From positions 594,574-641,957 of the forward strand of contig CAMPET010000012.1 of assembly GCA_946803715.1 (NCBI GenBank): 47,384 nt of DNA, read 5' to 3'. Of this stretch, positions 11,501 to 21,487 are shown in pieces (the first letter of the stretch is position 1; each line of letters opens with the position of its first letter). The notes below the pieces were generated by a model. That model ran no database searches, was not told where the DNA came from, and saw only the letters and a program-made list of their open reading frames with translations. Made by a program: the position numbers and the translations under genes. The stretch comes from Beroe ovata. Taxonomy: Eukaryota; Ctenophora; Nuda; Beroida; Beroidae.

Positions 11501-14500
11501 TGGTATACCGCCGTCCCACTGCCAACAATAGGAAGATAATCAGCGCCATAGACCCCCTTCAAATGGAGCAATTCTGTAGCAGCAACCTCTCCCCTGACAA
11601 ACTGTCCACATCCTCCCCCGATGTGTGTGCTGAGTCTAAATCCCCCAAAGTGGCACGGATAAAACCCGTAAAGCGCAAGGAGAGCATGAAATCTGATCGC
11701 CCGCAAAGCTGGTCCTCCCTTAACAAATCGTTCTCTTCCCTGACCTCTCTCTTTCGGGTGAAACTCCCCACTAGTCTGGAGGATGTGACTGCCTGGGACG
11801 GAAACTTGCAGGGGAACTTTGTCTTCGAATTCGAGGGTAAGTGCGCGTGTTTTTATTTGGTTGTTTTTGCAGGTATAGCAGCGATTGAGAAGCCCGATCG
11901 GAGTATATTCAGTAAGAAGCAGAACAGACTCCAAGTGGAGCGATTGTTGCTGTCCGTTGCTAGGAATAGCAAACTCCGGTCCCTAGAACCGGTCATTAAC
12001 TTTCTTAAACCTGACTGTCTCCTCAACGGTAAGAGGGTAGAGGGAGAGAGAGTGGGTTTGGGGGGTTGGATAAGGGGTGGGGGTTGAGCAGGGGTCTTGG
12101 TCCGGATTGTAAAGCAATATCGTGGTCTCATTACCACAATCGTAAAGCAATATCAGGGTCTCATTACCACAATCGTAAAGCAATATCGAGATCTCATTAC
12201 CACAATCGTAAAGCAATATCGAGATCTCATTGCCACAATAAACAGTATCTCATTACCACATATCTGGCGAACTACATGCCCTCAAGAGAACTGAAATGTG
12301 ACCCAGCCTCAAGGTATACTTATAGTAACCTCGCTCTATCCACGAGACCACCAGGAAGTGGGAAGAATTTCCTGTCACTTGATAAGGTGTTCAATAAAAG
12401 ACGGTTTAGGGGTACCGACGTCATTCAATCTGCCGCATTCCGATTCATCCATGGTTTGTGAACTCTCAACTCTTGCCGTGTCCTTTGTGAGATCTCGATC
12501 GTTCAGGAGAAAATCTTCACTCGCGAAAATACCAGGTAATGTGTTGCCGCTCCTTCATAAAATTATATTCAAACGCTGCAAAGTTATTTTAGACGTCATG
12601 GTGCGAGCCGTATCATCGCGCCTTCACATCGCCAAACCGTCTTCCAATCTCCACGTGATATTTGTCTACTACTAGGGCGTGGCGATGTGAAATATAAGCT
12701 GCGATCTTCCAATCGTCTAAACCAACGATTTGGAATTCTGGATGATTGTATATCACTCATGTAACTCGTACATACGCATACACAGACAAACAGACACACA
12801 CCAACACTTAATAACGCAGTGCCGCCGTACAAAAGACATGTACTGTAAGAACAGCGATAATTTTTTCAAATTTCAGTATTCATGATGTATCTGGTCTTGG
12901 ATTATACACGTCATTGACTCCATTGAAGATATGTCACCATCAATTCTCTCCTTTAACTGTTACTAAGGCAACTGTTGTCAGTTGTCATGGTTGACTTTTC
13001 CCTCTGTTTCGCCCTCCATTGAGTGATTTTCGCTCCTTCTATGGTCATTTCTTACATGAGCTATCCTATATGGCCCGTTGTATGGATTCCCATTTGCGTT
13101 TCCTCCTTACCAGGATGAGGAAGCGATGTGTTCCGTAGTACAGTGAAATGTAGCGCAATTGAGGATCAGCAAGAATCGATTCACTGTTCGTATGCCACAC
13201 GTGTGAGGGCGTACAAGATGGAGTAAATTCTAAATTTGTGATACCATTCTGAGTATAATACGTGTCAGACAGACACTGTCTGTGTGTGAGGGTATGGGTG
13301 TTTGCTTGCGTGTGTGTATGTGTCCGTGTCTGTCTGTGCGTTAGCGTGAGAGAGTACCATAATTGTGTGAGTGATCACCATCACAATCACTCTCTCTGTT
13401 ATAGCTAAGGAAGAGAGTGAGTCATGACGATCAGCTTTACTACTTGAGTGTTGGTTGGGTTTGTGTACGACGTACGTTTGTTAGCGAGAATACTTAGTGT
13501 AAGATGGACTGTGGATATATTTGGGGTTGCGTGTCTCTTTGCACGTGGCATTCTCTCTTTCGTCACTCTGAATCTGATTATCGTCACCATGGCAACTCGG
13601 TGCTCATGGTAAAGTGAAATTGTGATTATCCCTAAAACACTCTCAAATCATCCCATTGTTAGCTCGATCCATCAGCATAGCACAAAGTATAGTTTGTTAC
13701 GATCGCCCTGTAAAATACGACATCATTTGATCTTGGCAATCTATCTCCGTTACTGCAGAGCCACTTATCCCCAGCCTGGCTCGATAACAGAGAGTTTGAT
13801 TGTTTGTCCGGCTTTACACACGCAAAACACGCACACAGCCACACACTCGCACACTATAATATGAGATTGAGGTTATGCGTTATCACACTTTTGTACGGGT
13901 TTTATCCCCAGTCACTTTTGTGTGGTTTTGTGTTTATATCATGCGTTTTCTCAGTGCGATACTGTGTCGCTACCATGGTGTCGCTACCATGGTTTCCTAG
14001 GTGACGAAATTTCGTAGTGGTGGTGGTGGTGGTGGTTTTAACATTACAGTTTTAACATCGATTCCTTTTCTGTCAGTATCTCCGAATTGTGATCGATGGA
14101 AGATACTTCACTTCCCCTAACTGTGATCACTATAATCTGTGATCACTATAATCTGTGACCACTATAATCTGTGATCACTATAATCTGTGATCACTATAAA
14201 TCTGCGATCTTAGTTCTCACTCTCTCTCATTGGGTGACATGAGCAAACTCTTCAAATGTCATTGACAGTTCTTGTGATAATACACGTTTTGGTATAGGTA
14301 GTACAGTTCTTGGTATTGGAACCATGCATTCGCTGCAGTGCTAATAGTGCTGTAACTGACACGTCCTCACTTCCGATACATCGACAACTGCAGATCACAC
14401 ACGTGTTGCTTGTTGCTTAGCAACACGTCACGTTATGTGTCACGTGACTGACACATCAACACACGCACGATATTTCCGCTGTTTCGTGGTACAGTATCAA

Positions 14501-17500
14501 TGCGTGTGTGTGAGTTGAAATGCTCAATCGGAGTGAGTCGACAACGACCGATTGCGATATAGGGGCGTGGCCGCATGATTTCTATCCTAAGACTAAAGCA
14601 ATCGCCATAGTTACCATAATGATAATGCTAGGCGAGCAAATCATAGGCACACTCTACACTTCACATAGCCTTCTCAAAATCTTTTGGTATAAATACTCTG
14701 TATAATTATGCTACTGTATAATTATGCTAGTAGTACTGAATATTGAGAGAGATTTTTATAAATTCTCTCTCTCTCTCTCTCACAACGAATCGTGTGTTCA
14801 AAGTACGCCATGTCCCCTCCCTCGTCACGCTTCTCCAACAATCTAACCCGTGATATCTGCATCGTGATTCTCGCTCTGCTCCTCGGTCACGTGACCTCCG
14901 TACTCGGGGCTGTTGTCATGGTTGTTGTTGTTGTCATGGTAACCCCGGGCATCATCCTGCTGTGGTTGTGGAGAGGGGAGGAGGGTAGGGTGGGGGGTGG
15001 AAGGAGGAGAGGGTCAAACCTCACTCGAGGAGGTGGGATCAGGAGAAAAACTGTGAAGGAGACCAGCTCCTCTGAGTGTAGGAGAGGTGTGGGAATGCAT
15101 TATTCCAGAATTGTGATCACATTTCCCCCAACATTACACTCTGTGGATATATCTGACACCCCTCTCTCCCCCTCAGAAGATACAAGTCATGTGACACCCA
15201 AGACACCCAAGTGCAGCACACCACCGTCGGGTACCACGGCCGCCAATGAGGAGGATCCTGAGGAACCACGAGATCACCCTAACTCTGCGATTCAGGTGAG
15301 AAGAGTGATCCGCAATCATGGCTATCCTGGTAATAAATTATATATCTTAGCAACCATTTCGGTATCCAAGCAACCACCTAGCGCAACCATGTTTCTCACC
15401 GCCACATTACCCGCAGGAAGTTCCCATCGCGGAATTCTTCACCCCGAATACGTGTGATGGCGCCCCGGGCACGGAACACAAGCCACAGGTGCTGCACTCC
15501 CAGAACGGGGTCAGTAGCGGGGAATCGGAGACTCTCGTTCAGAAAACCCTAAAGTTTCTCAATCAGAAGAGCGGGGCTGACTCTGATAAGACGACTGATG
15601 ATGAGAAATACAGTCCGTTCATCCAGAAAGACGGTGAGCTGATGTGCTCCCTTGACCCCTCCCTTGATCAGATCTTGTAGTCTCTTCTCTCCTCATTTTT
15701 ACCCCTGCTGCGACCATGCTTCACTATGTAACTCTTGTGATCCCCCAAATTTGTCCACTGTTACCTCTTACTGTAAGAGTAACACCCTTCTGTTACACCC
15801 TCACTGTTGCAATTCTGTTACCCCCCTCACTGTTACAATTCTGTTACCCCCCTCACTGTTACAATTCTGTTCCCCCCTCACTGTTACAATTCTGTTACCC
15901 CCTCACTCCCAATTTGTCTCCTCCCCTCACTGTTACCCCCTCTCAATTTCAGACGAGGGTAACCCACTACTGCTCATGGTATTCTCGTACGAAAAGGACG
16001 GTTACACGGTGGAGGGGGGCGCTCTGGAGCAACTCGTGGAACAGCTGTACTGCGGGACCCGTCCCGATGCCGACTACATCCAAACTTTCCTCCTGGGCTA
16101 CAAGCTGTTCATGCAGCCCGAGGAGCTCCTCGACATGTTGCTTCAGAAGTTTGTGGACAGTGAAAATTACGAGGAGGAAAAGGGGGATATGGTCAAGTTG
16201 AGACTGTCCAATATCGTGACGCAGTGGCTGGAGCGGGTATGGGTCGATTTCCATTACAGTGACGTCATGATTGAGAAGGTGGACAATTTTGTCCAGCTCG
16301 TCTCGTCTGGACACCCGAGGTTCCTACCTGTGGCGATGAAGCTGGAGAACACCATGCAGAAGAAGGTACGTGTGTGCTTGTTCTCACAGCTTGTTAACTT
16401 CGCAAATTATTTCCATATAAGTATAACCACACACAAACAACACAAACACATACACACACACACATGCACACACACATGTACACACACATACGCACGCACA
16501 CACACACACATGCACGCATACACACACACAAACTTAGGCGCTCTTNACACACACACACACACACACACACATCATTCCTCTCCCCACAGAAACACGAATG
16601 GGACGAGTCTCTGAAGAAGGACGAAGACCGACATCCTGGATCTCTGCCGGGGTCGGGATGCAACTCACCCACCGATTCCCCCGTTATCCGGCGATCTAAC
16701 TCCGATGCCAAGGCGAAAAAGAGGAAACCGATCAGCTTGTCGGAAGTGACTCCGTCCCAGTTTGCTAGACACGTGAGTGTTGCTCCTTCATAATACACTT
16801 TTCATATCCACGGCACAGAATGACTTGTTCCCCGAACCCATTTTCTCTATAATCATACTTCTCTCCCCCTCAGTTACATTGTGTTGATTTCGAGTTCATG
16901 GCAAAGGTTGAACTTCACGAGTATTTCACTTACTTCTGTCGAAAGAGTGAGTCAAATTCATTCGAACTCGACAACTATTTCATTCTTTAGAAATATTCTC
17001 GTCACGGAACTTGCTCCTATAATAGCTGCACCCACCCCTAAAACTATCTCTCCCAACAGAGGATCCAAAGTACAAGCTCCTGACGCAGCACCTCGACAAC
17101 TGGATAATGCACTGGAACCGAGTATCAGCTTGGGTCACATCCGAAATTCTCAGAGACGAAACCCCACGCGGACGCGCCAGCAAAATCGAGCGCTTTATCG
17201 ACACAGCGAAGCATCTCAAGCAACTGTTCAGCTTTAACATGCTGTACGCTTTCATCACGGGACTTTACCACTCGTCCGTTCGTCGACTGAAGAAGACATG
17301 GGAACACGTGAAGTCGAGCTCCCAGGCGAGTCTGCAAGACCTGGAAGAGTTAATGACGAATTTGGAGAACTATAATCAGTACCGGAAACACCTGAGTAAG
17401 GTACCGAGGACTGTGTGCTCCGTTCCTCTGCTCAGTTTAATCATCAAGGACATAGAGTTCCTGAACGTCAACTCGCCCAAGTTAAACAACGGATTGTGGA

Positions 17501-17868
17501 ACTTTGGAAAACTTCGTCTGCTCAAAAATACCGTAAGTGTCATGTCCCAGTTTCAATCATTTAAATTTAATCAAGCGGAATTATTGTTTTCTGTTATTCG
17601 TTTTTAAATTTCCAAGCGGGATGTAAGTATGGTAACAACTATATTATTCTCTCAGATATCGAATATGGAGCGTCACAAGTTGATCAAGCCACAGAACCAC
17701 ATTATTACTGACGATGATATTCTGAACTATTGCCGTGCACTGCCCACAATACCTGAGTCCTCTTTCTACGATGTCAGCCTGGAGCGGGAACCAAAGGAAG
17801 TGCCACGCCCAACCCGGCCTGTGTCAGTGTCATCACTGTCGTCAGTAGCAACCAGCTCGTCGTCATAG
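7723..17868 (+). CDS. PX-like / RasGEF-N / RasGEF protein, 12 exons (RASGEF1-like catalytic half)
   Basis: Exons by splice signals: 7723-8545, 9168-9308, 11147-11836, 11873-12028, 12401-12535, 15177-15295, 15417-15633, 15953-16365, 16590-16772, 16874-16946, 17060-17532, 17656-17868 (TAG). Reading phase agrees at all eleven junctions and gives about 1211 aa. Order: Ser/Thr-rich N-terminus, coiled coil (about 140-240), PX-like first half (about 275-321), a 230-aa disordered insert, PX-like second half (552-603), linker, RasGEF-N (about 761-898), RasGEF (about 945-1165). The catalytic part keeps RVSAWVTSEIL, the RLKKTWEHV block and a third block ending LNNGLWNFGK, closest by eye to RASGEF1. The product should load GTP on a Ras/Rap-type GTPase; PX would direct it to phosphoinositide membranes. 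An internal promoter (10151) could make a shorter form, so two separate genes remain possible. The join 12535 to 15177 is the weakest: it fits in phase but spans 2.6 kb. Confidence 0.78.
9168..9308 (+). CDS. RasGEF gene exon 2: first half of a PX-like domain
   Basis: Acceptor ATTTCAG and donor GAGG|GTAAGT bound 141 bp, phase 1 in and out. The 47 residues include RYFRIHVKTN, then YVIYKKFRDVIALYEDI and ICPEG. This matches the PX pattern of a first strand pair followed by a Tyr-x-x-Arg/Lys-Arg/Lys-Phe/Tyr block and a helix that ends in a Pro-containing loop. The usual phosphoinositide-binding Arg of that block is Lys here, so PI3P binding is uncertain. Confidence 0.65.
9309..9420. repeat. Compound (TG)n microsatellite in RasGEF intron 2, with a single N at 9364
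   Basis: The intron begins directly with TG-rich repeats just after the donor. One ambiguous base at 9364 suggests an assembly join or collapsed repeat, so the true length is unknown. Confidence 0.85.
10151..10304 (+). promoter_or_regulatory. Internal TATA/Inr promoter with an alternative first coding exon (10253-10304)
   Basis: TATAAATA at 10151-10158 is followed 32 bases later by TCATATT at 10181-10187, a full match to the initiator consensus YYANWYY. An ATG at 10253 opens 17 codons (MRLRSFSCGRIIAPTTT) and ends in ACAG|GTATGT in phase 1. This is exactly the phase needed to splice to the exon at 11147. The transcript would lack the coiled coil and the first half of PX. Seen: motifs, spacing and phase. 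Inferred: use in vivo. Confidence 0.5.
10930..11002. repeat. (AC)n microsatellite in RasGEF intron 2, with N at 10984
   Basis: The tract is a mixture of ACAC and ACGC units and lies about 145 bp upstream of the acceptor at 11146. One N interrupts it. Confidence 0.85.
11147..11836 (+). CDS. RasGEF gene exon 3: symmetric 690-bp cassette, disordered 230 aa
   Basis: The exon enters and leaves in phase 1 and is exactly 230 codons long, so it can be skipped without a frameshift. It encodes Ser/Pro-rich, presumably unstructured sequence (for example SSANTPIESPQPHQHSL and CLSSADRLTGESGYGSL) with several basic patches, ending in a more ordered stretch (SLEDVTAWDGNLQGNFVFEF). It falls inside the PX-like domain, between the loop after ICPEG and IAAIEKPDRS. 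Confidence 0.68.
11837..11872 (+). other. 36-bp intron between RasGEF exons 3 and 4
   Basis: GTAAGTGCG at the 5' end, a T-rich middle and TTTTTGCAG at the 3' end make a complete if minimal intron. It has no stop and is a multiple of three, so retention would add 12 residues (GKCACFYLVVFA) that look unlike the flanking protein. Removal joins FEFEG to IAAIEKPD. Confidence 0.6.
11873..12028 (+). CDS. RasGEF gene exon 4: second half of the PX-like domain
   Basis: This 156-bp exon, phase 1 to 1, encodes IAAIEKPDRSIFSKKQNR then LQVERLLLSVARNSKLRSLE then PVINFLKPD. It matches the end of PX domains: Phe, basic pair, then a helix with Leu spacing, then a short helix ending in Phe-Leu. Directly appended to exon 2 it would complete a PX fold. 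Confidence 0.65.
12106..12260. repeat. 33-bp tandem repeat, about 4.5 copies, in RasGEF intron 4
   Basis: Units start at 12106, 12139, 12172 and 12205 (core GTAAAGCAATATCG and TCTCATTACCACA), then a partial copy. The array lies between the donor at 12029 and the acceptor at 12400. Confidence 0.85.
12401..12535 (+). CDS. RasGEF gene exon 5 (linker)
   Basis: The 135-bp exon is phase 1 to 1. It reads DGLGVPTSFNLPHSDSS then a basic stretch with SFVRSRSFRRKSSLAKIP, a possible phosphosite cluster (RSRSF, RRKSS). Its acceptor (TTCAATAAAAG) has a poor pyrimidine tract, so this exon is less certain than its neighbours. Confidence 0.5.
14121..14200. repeat. 16-bp tandem repeat, five copies
   Basis: The unit CTGTGATCACTATAAT is repeated with single-base changes. 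Each unit carries the palindrome TGATCA (one is TGACCA). Confidence 0.85.
14688..15176 (+). other. Open hydrophobic frame joined to RasGEF exon 6, preceded by a TATA box
   Basis: TATAAATA at 14688-14695 precedes an ATG at 14810 (context CGCCATGTCC; an earlier in-frame codon lies at 14792). The frame runs without a stop straight into exon 6 in the same phase. It encodes about 40 hydrophobic residues (DICIVILALLLG to IILLWLW) followed by Gly/Arg-rich sequence. This could be a third, membrane-anchored start of the RasGEF product, or simply intron that happens to be open; Val-rich parts come from a GTT repeat. No good initiator is placed near 14718. Confidence 0.25.
15177..15633 (+). CDS. RasGEF gene exons 6 and 7 (15177-15295, 15417-15633)
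   Basis: Exon 6 follows CTCTCCCCCTCAG and ends ATTCAG|GTGAGA in phase 0. Exon 7 starts GAAGTTCCC after ACCCGCAG and ends in phase 1. Together they encode a Thr/Pro/Ser and Asp/Glu-rich linker (PKTPKCSTPPSGTT, QKTLKFLNQKSGADSDKTT) ahead of RasGEF-N. No fold is evident. Confidence 0.68.
15804..15905. repeat. 25-bp pyrimidine-rich tandem repeat in RasGEF intron 7
   Basis: About four copies of CCCCCTCACTGTTACAATTCTGTTA lie just upstream of the acceptor at 15952, effectively a repeated polypyrimidine tract. Confidence 0.8.
15953..16365 (+). CDS. RasGEF gene exon 8: RasGEF-N domain
   Basis: The 413-bp exon (acceptor CTCAATTTCAG, donor AAGAAG|GTACGT) encodes the N-terminal Ras exchanger motif. Markers are GGALEQLVEQLYCG, TFLLGYKLFMQPEELLDML, then IVTQWLERVWVDFHYSDVM. 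This helical domain supports the catalytic domain in RasGEFs. Phase 1 in and 0 out. Confidence 0.85.
16425..16575. repeat. (AC)n microsatellite in RasGEF intron 8, with N at 16546
   Basis: The repeat runs almost to the acceptor of exon 9 (CTCTCCCCACAG). One N interrupts it, so the real length is uncertain. Confidence 0.85.
16590..17868 (+). CDS. RasGEF gene exons 9-12: linker and catalytic RasGEF domain
   Basis: Exon 9 (16590-16772) is a charged Ser-rich linker. Exon 10 (16874-16946) begins the domain (LHCVDFEFMAKVELHEYF). Exon 11 (17060-17532) holds the core: DNWIMHWNRVSAWVTSEIL, FSFNMLYAFITGL, RRLKKTWEHV, then VPLLSLIIKDIEFL and LNNGLWNFGK. Exon 12 (17656-17868) encodes the end of the domain and a 40-residue Ser/Pro tail, stop TAG at 17866. 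These blocks correspond to the structurally conserved regions of RasGEF domains. Confidence 0.87.
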
Positions 17869-18408
17869 CAGCGACACAGGATGTCATTGTTGTTGTTGTC
17901 ATAAACCCTGGTTACATGATGCAAGTGATGATTCAGATTGTTTAGACTAAGAAGAGCACTTCTTCAATTGAAACTGGTGATGATCAATATAATGTGCCCT
18001 CATCATCAATAATTGACCCAATCAGCGCTGGTGATCGATTCATTATTTTCCGTTTTACTGTGTGAAGACTTCTGACCGATGTTATAAACAATAGTACTGT
18101 CTGTGTTTCATGGATTTTTTTAATTATTATACTCTGATTCAATCATTTTTATAATAGTTATGCAATCAATTTTTAATGATTCCAAAATACCCGATAACTG
18201 TTTGGTACGGCCGAAAACAACATTGTTTTTTCCGTAAATTGTTGAATAGCATTAGACAAAAACAGGGTGGAACCGGATCTATTTATTGAATTGCATTCTG
18301 TCAAATTTAGTTCACATTTATTTTGAGTTTGACGAATCCACAATTTACGTTTTTCATTTCTAGCAGGTTCGATGACCGATCCCTGTTCTGCGGGAAAGTG
18401 GACACGAA

Positions 18409-18454
<46 letters not shown>

Positions 18455-18960
18455 NNNNNNNNNNNNNNNNNNNNNNNNNNNNNNNNNNNNNNNNNNNNNN
18501 NNNNNNNNNNNNNNNNNNNNNNNNNNNNNNNNNNNNNNNNNNNNNNNNNNNNNNNNNNNNNNNNNNNNNNNNNNNNNNNNNNNNNNNNNNNNNNNNNNNN
18601 NNNNNNNNNNNNNNNNNNNNNNNNNNNNNNNNNNNNNNNNNNNNNNNNNNNNNNNNNNNNNNNNNNNNNNNNNNNNNNNNNNNNNACACACACACACACA
18701 GCCCCAATATGAATATTACCGGAGACAGTGAGTCTACGCGCACACACGTGTTGCTATCCCCGACTCCCCAATATCGAATATAGCCCACACTGTCACACAC
18801 ACACACACGCACTAATTACTAGTTACGAATATATCGCTACACTCAAATTGAATATATCCTTACTCCCGAGTGTGTACAGTCACTGTGTGGACCCAGACTC
18901 TTGTGGCGCCGTTACCAAATCACGTGACCGACAAAGTCAGTCACGTGTGCGTTGCGTTGC
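17869..18960. other. 3' flank of RasGEF gene, microsatellite and 231-base gap
   Basis: AT-rich 3' flanking sequence leads into an (AC)n tract (about 18405-18454), a run of 231 N (18455-18685) and more AC. No canonical AATAAA signal was located close to the stop codon. No gene is seen. Confidence 0.6.
18455..18685. other. Assembly gap (231 N) within (AC)n
   Basis: The gap is flanked on both sides by perfect AC repeats, so it marks an unresolved microsatellite rather than missing gene content. Confidence 0.95.
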
Positions 18961-19060
18961 ACCAATCAGAGCGCTGCTCCACCAGCTCTATCAGCTCACC
19001 CAATCAGAGCGCTCACGTGACCTAGTGCCAGCCAATCAGAGAGCGGGGTCGCGGTAACGA
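18900..19060 (+). promoter_or_regulatory. Triple-CCAAT promoter with CACGTG boxes
   Basis: CCAATCAG occurs three times in the same orientation at 18962-18969, 19000-19007 and 19032-19039 (38 and 32 bp apart). CACGTGA/TCACGTG E-boxes are interspersed at about 18922, 18943 and 19014. CCAAT arrays are bound by NF-Y in animals. The arrangement points to a plus-strand start near 19060, upstream of the donor at 19153. Confidence 0.6.
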
Positions 19061-21487
19061 GCTCTTCTCACCGCCGTATCGTTTGCTGCCCATTACCTCC
19101 ATTTCCCGCTTTGTTCATTTTGCTTTGCTAGCTCTGTGGGAGCTGCTGTCAGGTGAGCCCGTCGTTTATTCTTGGATCTGACTAGCTAAAGTTTTCTCAT
19201 CAATTAATAACTAGAATTAGTAATCCATGATCAATCAAACAATTGCCCAATTAAGCAAATCTATTCAATAAAGCCGTAATTCTCGAGAAAATTCTCGAAT
19301 TTCTGGAAATGGAAAATTCGCTGATTTTTAACGTCTTATTCTTAATGTTTCTCAGGATTGACTTAATTTCTACTGCCGGAGAACGTTTACAACAGCAATT
19401 CTCTCACCCCGCCACTATTTCCATACTCGTATGGGCTGATTCCAGCACAGTGGAAGGTAAGTAAACAATCACTGACTCTTATATCGTGTGTTTTGAAATG
19501 TTGACACTACTTATTCACTATATCTCATTATTTCACAATGTTACTTTCATCAATACTATTGTTCAAATAATCTCTCTCCCTCAGTGGATGCCGATACTCT
19601 CGTCACACCGTGATATCACGCCGTCACGCCCTGCTGATCACACAGCACGAGAATATCGGCTCTCCACAGAACCATGGATCAACACAGATCTGTGGTTTCA
19701 GCTCTGTCCACTGTGCAGGATGAGGTAAGCTCGTCAGATATTCTCCCTTATGACTTAAGATTGTGATCGTTACACTCATTTCATTTGTTTCTATTTTCTA
19801 ACTCCCACTATTATTTTCAGGTGGTCTCCACTCACACAGACCATCGCCTGAAGGGAGCCCCGCCACTCTCCCCCACTCTCATGTCCACTCTCAGCTATCT
19901 GATGTCCACTCTCAACTATCTGATGTCCACTCTCAGCTATCTGATGTCCACTCTCAGATAACCAGCCCGTGGGCATTCTCTGCGATAGGAAAAGGTAAGA
20001 ACCTGAGATTCTCTGCGATTTGGAGAGATTCATGAACCTGAGATTTTGAGTTGTGATTTGAATTTTCAACTTCTTAACTGTCTATTTTCAGATGGTCCAG
20101 ACAGCACCTCACACACTGGACCGTCACCACGCCAGAAGCTCAGTTTCAAGCTGTCCCCTTCGCAGAGAAAGGTGGGCATTGTTTTATCACTTTATCACTT
20201 GACGATCATTGTTCCTTTACTAACACAGAGCAGATGAACACAGTACTGTACTCGATAATCAGATGAGCAAACAGTCAATGAATGCTCAACTTTCTGGTGA
20301 TTCTCACTAATACTCACTAATACTCACATGTATTCAGGTAGCTGTCTCCGGAGTTTGGACCCTCCTCAAGACAGCGACCTCACAGCCGTCCAGCATCATC
20401 AGAGCTTGCTCAGGGAATTCAACAGGTTAGATTTTATACCTCATTTCCACAATGGCCGTCTTTTTCCTGCGACTAAGCGGTGCTGGCAAGCACCCCGCAG
20501 ACCATTTTTCTCATGAGCATTGCATTCCTCCACATATGCCCGGTTTTCGAAGCACGGTTTTCCTTTTCTTTTTAACCACGTCTGGAAAGACGGGTGATGA
20601 TTTCTTGACGGAGGAGATCTCTGAAATAAACAATGGATATGAGGACTGAATGGAATTATTGAAGAATTGGTGTGATTGGTGATATGATGGAATGGACTGA
20701 AACTCTAGGAAAAATGAGCTTGGTCAGGAAGACTATAATAATAGACAGCAAGGGTTGGAGGAAAGGCCTATGGACAGGAAAACCCTGGACTCTGAACATA
20801 ATGGACCCTGTGAAATTGGGGAAATTGGCTATTTCTGTGGACAAAAAGTAAACTGAATCATCATCATGGGATTGGTAGAATGATTACGGGGTTTGTGGAT
20901 TGCGGGATTGGTGGAATAACGAACTCTTAATCTGATTGAAGAAACGGACTCAATTCACCACTCTCACAACAACATAATGATTTTCCTATATCCCATTTTT
21001 TGCAGCCCATTTTTCTTTAAAATTTTTGAGGCACAGTTCTCAATGCACAACACCAAAAACATCTTACCAGAGCACAATGCACCTTTTTCCATCCCTTTTC
21101 AGTTTGCTTGTCTATGATCTTCATCTCCCTTCTCTAGTCTCCATCCTTCCCACTCCTCTACCACATAATAACAGTGATTCGAAGATTGTTTGGCATTGGT
21201 GGCATTGGTGGCATTATTGAACTCTGACCCCCGAGATGACTTGTCACTAATTTATTTCTCCAGAAAAGAAGAAGAGGACGAGACGAGAGGACTTGACGAG
21301 TGGATTAGACGAGCGGGCTATCAGCGTGTTACGAGTCTACTCTAGACAAATTGTCAGGGTAGACGAAGTAAGATCTGTCCGTCTGTATGTGTGTGCTCGT
21401 AGCAGTTTCCATGATGCCCGAATTTTAGTTCAGGGAACGGGTATTTGGGAATTCGGTTCTGTAATTTTTTGGATAGGGATTGATTAA
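19060..21487 (+). CDS. Unidentified multi-exon gene, Ser-rich product
   Basis: Proposed exons: untranslated to 19152 (CAG|GTGAGC), 19356-19456, 19585-19724, about 19895-19994, 20092-20171, 20338-20425, 21264 to a stop. An ATG in strong context (ACCATGG, 19674) opens MDQHRSVVSALSTVQDE. Joined in phase this gives LSDVHSQ repeats, SPWAFSAIGK, then SPRQKLSFKLSPSQRK. For the last two exons two frames stay open. One continues in phase (to a stop at 21485-21487). The other reads LTAVQHHQSLLREFNR then KEEEDETRGLDEWIRRAGY then a stop near 21343, and looks more like protein, but needs one extra base of phase. A missed micro-exon or alternative splice site between 20171 and 20338 would explain this. Family not recognised. 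Confidence 0.4.
19878..19957 (+). repeat. 21-bp tandem repeat that carries splice acceptors, coding
   Basis: The unit CTATCTGATGTCCACTCTCAG (21 bp, shown here in two parts: CTATCTGATG and TCCACTCTCAG) recurs three to four times. Each unit ends in pyrimidines plus AG and contains a CTGAT branch-like motif. In the coding frame it gives LSDVHSQ repeats. Acceptors 19895 to 19958 would change only the number of heptads. Confidence 0.65.

Larger units (their letters stand above)
12536..15176. other. RasGEF intron 5, 2.6 kb, repeat-bearing
   Basis: No convincing coding exon was found except the open frame at 14792-15176. The intron contains a perfect X-box (13583-13596), near X-boxes (12959-12972, 14412-14424), a (GGT)n tract near 14016, and a 16-bp tandem repeat at 14121-14200. 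If the first five exons belong to a separate gene, its end and the start of the next would lie here. Confidence 0.4.
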
